Source of the DNA: an uncultured Pseudomonadota bacterium
GTDB lineage: Bacteria; Pseudomonadota; Gammaproteobacteria; Steroidobacterales; Steroidobacteraceae
DNA: 64,000 nt
NCBI GenBank assembly: GCA_903927005.1
Contig: CAIYLH010000005.1
Location: 1 to 64,000 of the forward strand
Direction: 5' to 3'
The notes beneath the pieces were generated by a model. That model made no database searches, was not told where the DNA came from, and saw nothing but the letters and a program-made list of their open reading frames with translations. Of the stretch, positions 35,528-43,250 are shown piece by piece; position 1 is the first letter of the stretch, and each line of letters begins with the position of its first letter. The translations under genes were made by a program, and so were the position numbers.

Positions 35528-36208
35528 ATGAGCCTGTCCCCTGCACTCGCCCAATGGCGCAAGACCGAGCGTGCCGCGTTGATCGCGCGTCGTCTGGCCG
35601 CGTCTGCGGCCGATCATGCCAATTGGAGTGGCCGGATCGAGCACTCCCTGCGGGCGGGGTTCCCGCTGCTGGAGCGGCTCGTGGTCGGCTTCTGCTGGCC
35701 CTACCAGGGCGAGTTCGACGCCCGCACGGTGGTGTCTGAGCTGCACCGGCGTGGCGCCCGGGCGGCCTTACCGGTGGTGCTCGGCAAGGGGCGGCCGCTG
35801 GAGTTTCATGAGTGGTGGCCGGGGGTTGGGATGGTCAACGGCGCCTACGACGTGCCGATACCGGACGGCACCCCGGCCTTGACGCCGGATGTGCTGTTGA
35901 TCCCGGCGGTCGGCGTTGGTGACTGTGGCGACCGACTGGGCTACGGCGGCGGGTTCTTCGATCGAACGCTGGCGGCTCTGTCGCCCCGGCCGTTGACGGT
36001 GGCGCTGGCGTTCGAGCTGTCGCGGATCCCTACTTCGGACCCCCAGCCACACGACATCCTGATGGACTTCGTGGTCACGGAGTGCGGCATCGAGGCGGCC
36101 GTCCCGGGTGGGCTTGAGGCGGTGGACGTCGCGGAGGCCGCTCGCCGCGCCGAGGCGTTGCTGCTGGAACGGAGCCTGCCGAGCACACCGATCGGAAAAT
36201 CTAACTAA
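35528..36208 (+). CDS. ygfA: 5-formyltetrahydrofolate cyclo-ligase
   Basis: A 226-residue ATP-dependent enzyme that turns 5-formyl-THF into 5,10-methenyl-THF, recycling an inhibitory folate. The C-terminal signature is RLGYGGGFFDRTLA, preceded by DVLLIPAVGVGD; the N-terminal RKTERAALIARR matches the nucleotide-binding start. ATG 35528. In E. coli this gene follows 6S RNA; the 114-base gap here is too short and I see no 6S structure. It lies 73 bases before fhs, so two enzymes feeding 10-formyl/methenyl-THF are neighbours. Confidence 0.93.
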   Translation: MSLSPALAQWRKTERAALIARRLAASAADHANWSGRIEHSLRAGFPLLERLVVGFCWPYQGEFDARTVVSELHRRGARAALPVVLGKGRPLEFHEWWPGVGMVNGAYDVPIPDGTPALTPDVLLIPAVGVGDCGDRLGYGGGFFDRTLAALSPRPLTVALAFELSRIPTSDPQPHDILMDFVVTECGIEAAVPGGLEAVDVAEAARRAEALLLERSLPSTPIGKSN

Positions 36209-36211
36209 CCC

Positions 36212-36229
36212 AGCCCGAGCTCGGGCTGT
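36212..36229. promoter_or_regulatory. 18-base perfect palindrome upstream of fhs
   Basis: CAGCCCGAG followed by its exact complement CTCGGGCTG lies four bases after the cyclo-ligase stop and about 50 bases before the fhs GTG. It has no loop and no T run, so an operator is as likely as a weak terminator. Confidence 0.4.
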
Positions 36230-36281
36230 GTGACACTTGGTGACATCATCGTGCCCGCCCGGCGGGCTGCAAGGAGTTGTT

Positions 36282-37958
36282 GTGCGTTCAGATATCGAGA
36301 TTGCCCAGGCTGCCACCATGAAGCCGATCACCGAGGTCGCCGCGCGACTCGGGATCCCCGACGATGCGCTCGACCAGTACGGCCGCTACAAGGCCAAGAT
36401 ATCGCTGGAGTACATCGACAGCCTGAAGGACCGCCCGAACGGCAAGCTGGTGCTGGTCACCGCGATCAGCCCGACGCCGGCTGGCGAAGGCAAGACGACC
36501 ACCACCGTCGGCCTGGGCGACGCGCTCAACAAGATCGGCAAGAAGGCCGTGATCTGCCTGCGTGAGCCGAGCCTTGGCCCGGTGTTCGGCATGAAGGGCG
36601 GCGCTGCTGGCGGTGGTATGGCCCAGGTCGTGCCGATGGAAGACATCAACCTGCACTTCACCGGTGACTTCAACGCGATCGCGTTGGCGAACAACCTGCT
36701 GTCGGCGCTGATCGACAACCACATCCACCACGGCAACGTGCTGGGCATCGATGTGCGTCGCATCACCTGGAAGCGGGTGATGGACATGAATGATCGCGCC
36801 CTGCGCGACATCACCGTCTCGCTCGGCGGTCCGGCGAACGGCTACCCGCGCCAGGACGGATTCGACATCGTGGTCGCCTCCGAAGTCATGGCGATCTTCT
36901 GCCTGTCGACCAGCCTCGCGGACCTGAAGACGCGCCTGGGCAACATCGTCATTGGCTACACGCGTGACCAGAAGCCGGTCCGTGCGCAGGACCTCAAGGC
37001 CAACGGCGCGATGACCGTGCTGCTGCGCGAGGCGCTGAAGCCGAACCTGGTGCAGACGCTGGAGAACAATCCGGCGTTCATCCATGGCGGCCCGTTCGCC
37101 AACATCGCCCATGGCTGCAATTCGGTGCTGGCCACCCAGACCGCACTGAAGCTCGCGGACTATGTCGTCACCGAGGCCGGTTTCGGCGCCGATCTTGGTG
37201 CCGAGAAGTTCGTCGACATCAAGTGCCGCAAGGCGGGCCTCGTGCCCTCCGCCGTGGTGCTGGTCGCGACCATCCGTGCGCTCAAGTTCCACGGCGGTTG
37301 CGACCTGAAGGAGCTCAACAAGGAGAACCTTGCTGCGCTTGAGAAGGGCATCGCCAACATCGAGCGGCACGTTTCCAACGTTAAGAACCACTACGGCCTG
37401 CCGTGCATCGTCTCGGTGAACCACTTCACCTTTGACACCCAGGCGGAGTTCGACCTGTTGAAGTCCAAGCTCGCCCATCTGGGCGTGCCGGTGCTATCGG
37501 CTCGTCACTGGGCCGAAGGTGGCGCTGGCGCCGAGGCCGTTGCGCGCGCGGTTGTCGAGATCGTCGAGAAGAACGAGAAGTCGACCTTCAAGTTCGTCTA
37601 CGACGAGGCGACCCCGTTGTGGGACAAGATGAAGACGATCGCGACCAAGATCTACGGCGCGAGCGACATCACCGCGGACAGCAAGGTTCGTACCCAGATC
37701 AAGCAGCTGCAGGAAGGTGGTTACGGCCACTATCCGGTGTGCGTGGCGAAGACCCAGTACTCGTTCTCGACGGATCCGGCGCTGAAGGGCGCGCCGTCGG
37801 GCCATACGTTAAATGTTCGTGAGGTTCGCCTCGCGGCGGGCGCTGAGTTTGTCGTCATGGTCTGCGGTGATGTCATGACGATGCCGGGCCTGCCGAAGAT
37901 TCCGTCGGCGGATCACATCGATATTGACGCAACGGGCAAGGTCGTAGGCCTGTTCTAA
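36282..37958 (+). CDS. fhs: Formate--tetrahydrofolate ligase
   Basis: A 558-residue enzyme that makes 10-formyl-THF from formate, THF and ATP. The nucleotide loop [50 protein letters not shown] and the C-terminal [18 protein letters not shown] are all family hallmarks. GTG 36282 follows AAGGAG. It is patchily distributed in gammaproteobacteria, many of which rely on FolD alone. Codon use here favours AAC, AAG and GGC and suggests strong expression. A permease gene follows after 10 bases. Confidence 0.96.
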   Translation: MRSDIEIAQAATMKPITEVAARLGIPDDALDQYGRYKAKISLEYIDSLKDRPNGKLVLVTAISPTPAGEGKTTTTVGLGDALNKIGKKAVICLREPSLGPVFGMKGGAAGGGMAQVVPMEDINLHFTGDFNAIALANNLLSALIDNHIHHGNVLGIDVRRITWKRVMDMNDRALRDITVSLGGPANGYPRQDGFDIVVASEVMAIFCLSTSLADLKTRLGNIVIGYTRDQKPVRAQDLKANGAMTVLLREALKPNLVQTLENNPAFIHGGPFANIAHGCNSVLATQTALKLADYVVTEAGFGADLGAEKFVDIKCRKAGLVPSAVVLVATIRALKFHGGCDLKELNKENLAALEKGIANIERHVSNVKNHYGLPCIVSVNHFTFDTQAEFDLLKSKLAHLGVPVLSARHWAEGGAGAEAVARAVVEIVEKNEKSTFKFVYDEATPLWDKMKTIATKIYGASDITADSKVRTQIKQLQEGGYGHYPVCVAKTQYSFSTDPALKGAPSGHTLNVREVRLAAGAEFVVMVCGDVMTMPGLPKIPSADHIDIDATGKVVGLF

Positions 37959-37968
37959 AGACCCCCTC

Positions 37969-39438
37969 GTGCGCGAGAGCGGAGATCCCAAGGATCGAAG
38001 CCCCCGCTCTCGCGCCGAGCTCGTCCGTGGTCTGGGTCTCTGGGCTGCGATTTCGGTCAACGTAGCAAACATGATCGGCACGGGCGTCTTCCTGAAGACG
38101 CGCGTGATGACCTGTAACGTTGGCACCCCGCTGGCCGTGCTGTCGGTATGGCTGGTGGGTGGCCTGCTCGCGCTCGCCGGCGCCTTTGCCTACGCCGAAG
38201 TTTCGGCGATGCAGCCCGAGGCGGGCGGTGACTATGTTTATTTGCGCCGCGCCTATGGCCGGCTCACGGGCTTTCTCTTTGGCTGGATGAGCTTCGCGAT
38301 CGTGCGCTCCGGTTCGCAGGCAGCGCTCGGCGTCAGTGTCGCGCTGTTCTGCAACGTCGCACTGGGCGGCGCTCTTGACGCTGTCGCGCTGTCAGTCGGC
38401 AGCGTGCACTTCACCTGGCTCACGTTGGTCGCGCTTGCGGCGGTGTGGGCAGTCACGCTGGTGAACCTGCGCTCCGTGGCGACCAGCGGCGGCGCCGCGC
38501 TCGCATTGACCGTGATGAAGCTCGCTGCAATCGTCGTGGTAGCGGTTGCCGGACTCGCCTATGTCGATGGTCACTGGACCCACCTTACGATGTCGTCGGC
38601 GGGTGCCAGCTGCGACGGCGTCGCGGCCTCGGCGCGCGGCGGGGCGGCGGGCTTCGGTGCGGCTCTGCTGGGAGCTCTGTGGGCCTACGATGGCTGGAGC
38701 AACGTCGCGCCACTGGCTGGTGAAGTGCGAAATCCCGGGCGCAATCTGCCGCTGGCATTCATCGGTGGGACGCTGCTGGTGGGCACGTTGTACCTGCTGG
38801 TCAACCTGGGCTACTTCCACGTACTGACGCCGGCCCAGGTTGGCAGCGTTGCAACCTCATCTTCGCTTGCGACCGAAGTGATGCAGCGTTTCGTCGGCTC
38901 ACGCGCGGTGACGCTGTTGGCGCTTGTGTTGATGGTCTCGAGCCTGGGCGCGCTGCACGCCTCGGTGCTGTCTGGTGGCCGCATACCGTTTGCGATGGCG
39001 CGCGAGGGCCTCTTTTTCCGCGCGCTCGGCAGGGTTTCCTCGCACAGCCACGTCCCTGCTCGCTCGATCCTGGCCGGTGGCGCACTGGCAAGCGTGTACG
39101 CCCTGTCGGGCACCTACGACACGCTGACTGATGCGGCGATGTTCGTGAGCTGGATCTTCTACGGGCTGACGGTCGCGACAGTGTTCGTATTCCGCCGCAC
39201 CATGCCGGACGCACCGCGTCCCTACCGTGCGCTGGGCTACCCGTGGGTGCCGATGCTGTTCCTCGCAGTCACCCTCTTCCTGCTGGGAAATACCTTCTTC
39301 GCATCGCCGCGCCTCGCGCTGTTCGGCGTGTTGCTGCTGGTCGCGGGGCTGCCTTTCTACTGGTGGTGGAGTCGGCAGCTGCCGCTCGTTACACCCCCGT
39401 CACCGTCCTCGGATCCGGCAGGTGCGGAAGGGAATTGA
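37969..39438 (+). CDS. APC-family amino-acid permease
   Basis: A 489-residue inner-membrane transporter with about twelve helices of the amino acid-polyamine-organocation superfamily. The first helix has the substrate-binding NMIGTGVFL, then ALAGAFAYAEVSAMQPEAGGDYVYLRRAYG, which places it with the LAT/heterodimeric-exchanger-like subgroup. The start is GTG 37969, ten bases after fhs, suggesting co-transcription. Serine or glycine import feeding one-carbon metabolism is an attractive guess, but substrate cannot be read from sequence. The last 50 bases overlap the convergent phosphatase gene. Confidence 0.88.
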   Translation: MRESGDPKDRSPRSRAELVRGLGLWAAISVNVANMIGTGVFLKTRVMTCNVGTPLAVLSVWLVGGLLALAGAFAYAEVSAMQPEAGGDYVYLRRAYGRLTGFLFGWMSFAIVRSGSQAALGVSVALFCNVALGGALDAVALSVGSVHFTWLTLVALAAVWAVTLVNLRSVATSGGAALALTVMKLAAIVVVAVAGLAYVDGHWTHLTMSSAGASCDGVAASARGGAAGFGAALLGALWAYDGWSNVAPLAGEVRNPGRNLPLAFIGGTLLVGTLYLLVNLGYFHVLTPAQVGSVATSSSLATEVMQRFVGSRAVTLLALVLMVSSLGALHASVLSGGRIPFAMAREGLFFRALGRVSSHSHVPARSILAGGALASVYALSGTYDTLTDAAMFVSWIFYGLTVATVFVFRRTMPDAPRPYRALGYPWVPMLFLAVTLFLLGNTFFASPRLALFGVLLLVAGLPFYWWWSRQLPLVTPPSPSSDPAGAEGN

Positions 39439-40090
39439 AGGTGACCAGACTGCGCTTTCGGTCGGAGTGACGAAGCTCGGTCAGCGCAGTATTCCGGACG
39501 GCCGCCGACAGCTCGAGGACGCGGTCGTTGTCGAGGCCGAGCACCCAGCCTGTCGCCGATGAGACGAGCCCGCCCGAGGTGAACGCGGCGGCGTTGCCGG
39601 CACCTACGCACATGAGATCCAGCCCTCTCAACGAGCGCGCCCGAAACTCCTCCCACGACTCGACCGCCGGCACCACCACGGTGCCGCGCGCCCATTCGTT
39701 CATGATTTCCAGGTAGTGACGGAAGAACGACCGCACCAGACGCTCGCGCTCCGCGCCGCCTGGATCGCCTGGCGTCGGCTCGTCGCTGAGTTTGCCGCGC
39801 TCGCGCAGTACGTGGCGTACGACAGTGAGTCCGTCGTGCTCATCCAGTTCCGGCACCTCGATCGGTGTCGGCAGCGCCAGACCATGCTTTGCATAGACGG
39901 CGGCGACCCCCTCCAGTGTCTGGCGGTGGCGGCGCCGCGGGCCGACGTAGAGGGTGTCGAAGGTGACTTCGTGCCGCACCCAGTACTCGCCGAGTGCGCG
40001 TGATTGAGCGTGGCCGGCGTCCGACAGCTGGTCGTAGTCGGCGCTGAAGAACGAGGCCTGTCCGTGCCGAACGAGGGTCAGAATTCCCAT
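39389..40090 (-). CDS. Histidine phosphatase (phosphoglycerate mutase-like)
   Basis: A 233-residue member of the histidine phosphatase superfamily. The phospho-His motif is LVRHGQAS at residues 6-13, followed by LSDAGHAQSRALGEY. The C-terminal catalytic His position is altered: in place of the usual VxHG-type motif it reads FTSGGLVSSATG, like other SixA/UbiT-type outliers, so mutase activity is unlikely. ATG 40090. It is 7 bases from emrB and could share its transcript. Role unknown; a small phosphoester hydrolase is the best reading. Confidence 0.82.
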   Translation of the reverse strand: MGILTLVRHGQASFFSADYDQLSDAGHAQSRALGEYWVRHEVTFDTLYVGPRRRHRQTLEGVAAVYAKHGLALPTPIEVPELDEHDGLTVVRHVLRERGKLSDEPTPGDPGGAERERLVRSFFRHYLEIMNEWARGTVVVPAVESWEEFRARSLRGLDLMCVGAGNAAAFTSGGLVSSATGWVLGLDNDRVLELSAAVRNTALTELRHSDRKRSLVTFNSLPHLPDPRTVTGV

Positions 40091-40097
40091 GATGTTT

Positions 40098-41618
40098 TCA
40101 GTGTCCTGCGTCGGGCAAGGCGGCTTGGGGCGGGGGAGCAGCGCGGCTTGAGCGCAGCGCCAGTAGCATAGGCAGTGTAAGCAGGGAGCAGATGGCGAGC
40201 ACGTAGAAATCGTTGGCGTAGGCGATCGACGCCGCCTGTCTGCCGATTTCGCCAACCAGCGCGCCGGTGGTCGCATTCGCGCCTGGCGGCCCGCCGACCA
40301 TCGCCCAGCGCGAGTAGTCGAACGCCGTGAAGTGCTCCGACAGGTAGCTTTGGTTGATTTGGGTTGAGCGCGCCAGCAGCGCCACCGTCATGGACACGCC
40401 CACTGAAGCACCGACGTTGCGCAACAGCGTGTGTAGCGCCCCCGCTTCGGTGCGCGCCCGATCGGGCAGCGTAGAGAATCCCACCATGGTCAGCGGCATG
40501 AACGTCAGCGGCGAGCCGAAGCCCTGGATTACGCCGGTTAGCACGACCTCGCTCGGTTGGGTGTCGACGCTGAAGTCGCCCATCATCCACAGCGAGCCTG
40601 CGGCGGCGAGAATGCCGATCACCATCGTCGGCCGTGGCCCGATAACCGACGACATCCGCGCGCCGACCATCATTGCGACAATCGCTGACAGGCCACGGGC
40701 GGCCACCAGCCAGCCGGCTTGCGTCGGTGTGTAGCCCTTCAGATGCTGCAGGAAGCCCGGCAGCAGCACGCTTGGCGAGACGATCGTGATCCCAATCACG
40801 AACATTACGATCAGCGAGACAGTGAAGTTGCGGTCCTGGAACAGGTGCAGATCGATGAACGGATGACGCGTAGTGGTCGAGTGAATGAGGAACATGTACG
40901 CCGCCATTGCGGCAAAGAACGCATAGGCGACCACTTCGGTGGACTCGAACCAGGCGACGGTCTGGCCGCGGTCCAACATCAGCTGGAAGAGCCCGACCCC
41001 GAGCGACAGCAGCACGAAGCCGATGGTGTCGAATGGGCGCCGGTCGTCCGCTTCGCTCTTCTGCACCGATGTCATGAGCGCCGTCCAGGCGATCAGCCCG
41101 ATGGGTACGTTGATGAAGAACGCCCAACGCCACGACCAGGTATCTGTCAGCCAGCCACCGAGGGTGGGCCCGATGACCGGGCCGACCATCACGCCCATGC
41201 CCCACAGCGCCATCACGCGCGCATGCTTCTCACGCGGGAATTCCCGCAGCAGCAACACTTGCGATAGCGGAATGAGCGCCGCCCCGAACGCGCCCTGCAC
41301 CATGCGGAACACCACCATCTCGGTAAGGTCCGCCGCGATGCCGCACAGGACTGACACGGCCGTAAAGCCGGCGATAGAGATCGACAGCACCTGTCGCAGT
41401 CCGAAGCGGGTGGCAAGCCAGCCGGCGAGCGGAGTGGCGATCGCGCTGATGACGATGTAGGAGGTGACGATCCATGCCGCCTGGTCCTGGGTAGCCTGCA
41501 GCGAGCCTTGCATGTGCGGCAACGCGACGTTCACGATCGTCGAGTCGACCGCGTACATCATGGTGGCCAGCATCGAGGCGATGCCGATCAGCAGCAGAGA
41601 GCGGCGCTGTGCCGTCAT
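40098..41618 (-). CDS. emrB: DHA2-family MFS multidrug exporter (EmrB-like)
   Basis: A 506-residue, 14-helix drug:H+ antiporter. The N-terminal helix carries VDSTIVNVALPHMQ (motif D1), followed by LATRFGLRQVL (motif A) and GVMVGPVIGPTLGGWLTD (motif C of exporters). It works with the adaptor EmrA and an outer-membrane TolC-type channel, which is not in this window. ATG 41618 starts 16 bases after the emrA stop. The order marR-emrA-emrB is the classical regulated efflux operon. Confidence 0.94.
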   Translation of the reverse strand: MTAQRRSLLLIGIASMLATMMYAVDSTIVNVALPHMQGSLQATQDQAAWIVTSYIVISAIATPLAGWLATRFGLRQVLSISIAGFTAVSVLCGIAADLTEMVVFRMVQGAFGAALIPLSQVLLLREFPREKHARVMALWGMGVMVGPVIGPTLGGWLTDTWSWRWAFFINVPIGLIAWTALMTSVQKSEADDRRPFDTIGFVLLSLGVGLFQLMLDRGQTVAWFESTEVVAYAFFAAMAAYMFLIHSTTTRHPFIDLHLFQDRNFTVSLIVMFVIGITIVSPSVLLPGFLQHLKGYTPTQAGWLVAARGLSAIVAMMVGARMSSVIGPRPTMVIGILAAAGSLWMMGDFSVDTQPSEVVLTGVIQGFGSPLTFMPLTMVGFSTLPDRARTEAGALHTLLRNVGASVGVSMTVALLARSTQINQSYLSEHFTAFDYSRWAMVGGPPGANATTGALVGEIGRQAASIAYANDFYVLAICSLLTLPMLLALRSSRAAPPPQAALPDAGH

Positions 41619-41634
41619 GGCTGAGGCACCGAGT

Positions 41635-42714
41635 TCAGTGGCTGCGTCCGAACCAGCGGTCGAAGCGGGTATGGGCGCCGGTGTCGATCTTGACGGCCGC
41701 GCTCATGCCGTCGCGCAGCGCGGGGTCGTCCTTGCCCTGCTGCAGCACGACGCGCACCGGGATGCGCTGCACGACTTTGACCCAGTTGCCGGAGGCGTTC
41801 TGGGCGGGCAGTAGCGAGAACGCCGCGCCCGTCGCCTGCGCGATGCTCTCGATGTGTCCCTGCCAGTGGTGAGCTGGGTACGTGTCGATATTGACCTCGA
41901 CCGGCTGACCGACGCGTACCCACTCCAGGTCGGTTTCCTTGAAGTTTGCTTCGACCCAGACAGCGCGGTCGCTGACGATCGCGAACGCGGGTCTGCCGGC
42001 TTCCAGGCGGCTGCCGACCTTCGGCAGATGGCTGATTACGCCGGCTTGCGGCGCGTAAAGGCGCGTGTGGCCCAGATCGACGCGGGCGCGCTCCAGATCA
42101 CCCGCCGCGGCCTTGACCGGCGGGTAGTCATTGATCGGGCGGTCTGCGCGGCCACCGAGGCGCGCCAGTAGCTGCGCGCGCTGCAGTTCCAGCACGCTGA
42201 TCGTACCGTTGGCGATGTCGGCGGAGCGATGGGCGGTGTCGAGGGTTGCCGCCGGCACGAGCTTGCGCTGCGCAAGCTCGCTCTGGCGACCGTAGTCTCG
42301 TTCGGCGTACTCCGCCGCGCGGCGCGCAACTGCGATTTCGCCCGTCTTCTCGGTGTAGGAGGCGAGTGCCGCGGCGACCTCCGCCTGCGCTGAGGCGAGT
42401 CGAGCGGCGGCGGCGTCGGCGGCGATGCGCAGCAGTGTGTCGTCGAGGCTGAGCACTGCCTCGCCTGCGCTTACCTGGGCGTTCTCCGTGACCCGCAGTT
42501 CGCGCACATCGCCGGAGACCTGCGGGGCGACGTCGACGCGGTCGCGCTGTACGTTTGCGTTGTCGGTGTCGATATAGCGTCCACCGTTGCCGTACGCGTA
42601 GATCGCCGCGGTGGTAAGCAGTACCGGCAGGCCCCACAGCAGCAGCCGCCGCGGCCAGCCGGGCGAGCGCTGCTCGGTCAGTGTTATCGGGTCGGGCCGG
42701 GTCTTCGCATCCAT
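41635..42714 (-). CDS. emrA: HlyD/EmrA-family membrane fusion protein
   Basis: A 359-residue periplasmic adaptor: short cytoplasmic N-terminus, one membrane helix (about residues 23-42), a lipoyl half-motif (DTDNANVQRDRVDVAPQVSG), a long coiled-coil hairpin (SAQAEVAAALASYTEKTGEI onward), a second lipoyl half and a beta-barrel domain (VWVEANFKETDLEWVRVGQP). It bridges EmrB to an outer-membrane channel. ATG 42714 lies 2 bases after the marR stop, with GGAGAG inside the marR end, so the genes are coupled. Confidence 0.94.
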   Translation of the reverse strand: MDAKTRPDPITLTEQRSPGWPRRLLLWGLPVLLTTAAIYAYGNGGRYIDTDNANVQRDRVDVAPQVSGDVRELRVTENAQVSAGEAVLSLDDTLLRIAADAAAARLASAQAEVAAALASYTEKTGEIAVARRAAEYAERDYGRQSELAQRKLVPAATLDTAHRSADIANGTISVLELQRAQLLARLGGRADRPINDYPPVKAAAGDLERARVDLGHTRLYAPQAGVISHLPKVGSRLEAGRPAFAIVSDRAVWVEANFKETDLEWVRVGQPVEVNIDTYPAHHWQGHIESIAQATGAAFSLLPAQNASGNWVKVVQRIPVRVVLQQGKDDPALRDGMSAAVKIDTGAHTRFDRWFGRSH

Positions 42715-42716
42715 CG

Positions 42717-43181
42717 TCAGATCTCTCCAGCCAGGTTCGAGCACAGTTGCAGTAGCGCCGCGTGCAACTGTTCGCGCTCGCGTGCCGGCAGCCCGTGCGT
42801 GGCCCGGTCGCTCGTCAACGTCGCGATCTCCGCCATGCGTGCCAGTGGCGCCTCGCCGCCGGTCGCCACGTAGAGGCGGAATGCGCGCCGGTCCGCAGGG
42901 TCGGGCTGGCGTTGCACATAGCCCTTCTTCACCAGCCGATCCACCATCCGACCGAGCGTCACGGGGGTGACGTCCAGCAACGAGGCCAGTTCTGCCTGAC
43001 AGCTACCCGGCTCGCGGGCGACATAGAACAGCAGGCGCGACAGCGCGGGCGTCAGGCCCAGTCCCGTCGCGCGGGCACGGAAGTCGCGGCGCATCAGCCG
43101 CACGACGTCGGCCAGCAGGAACGCCAGTGGCGGTCCGCCGTCGGCTTCGACAATAAGATGAGTAGTGCTCATAGTGAGCAT
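42717..43181 (-). CDS. MarR-family transcriptional repressor
   Basis: A winged-helix regulator of about 150 residues. The DNA-binding part is LTPALSRLLFYVAREPGSCQ, AELASLLDVTPVTLGRMVDRL and the wing KKGYVQRQPDPADRRAF with the conserved DxRxxx Asp/Arg. Two starts are possible, ATG 43181 or ATG 43172. MarR proteins beside emrAB normally repress the pump and respond to phenolic or hydrophobic ligands, so self-regulation is likely; an inverted repeat overlaps the start region. Confidence 0.92.
   Translation of the reverse strand: MLTMSTTHLIVEADGGPPLAFLLADVVRLMRRDFRARATGLGLTPALSRLLFYVAREPGSCQAELASLLDVTPVTLGRMVDRLVKKGYVQRQPDPADRRAFRLYVATGGEAPLARMAEIATLTSDRATHGLPAREREQLHAALLQLCSNLAGEI
43166..43180. 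promoter_or_regulatory. Candidate MarR operator
   Basis: TGCTCA and TGAGCA form a 6-base inverted repeat around TAG, overlapping the first marR codons. Position and size fit an autoregulatory MarR site, but the match to any known operator is not established. Confidence 0.4.
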
Positions 43182-43250
43182 AGGTTATCAAATCCGTACG
43201 CAACTGTCTTGCCCCCGTCTGGCAGGGGGGAGGACCGCTGGTCGCGCAGC

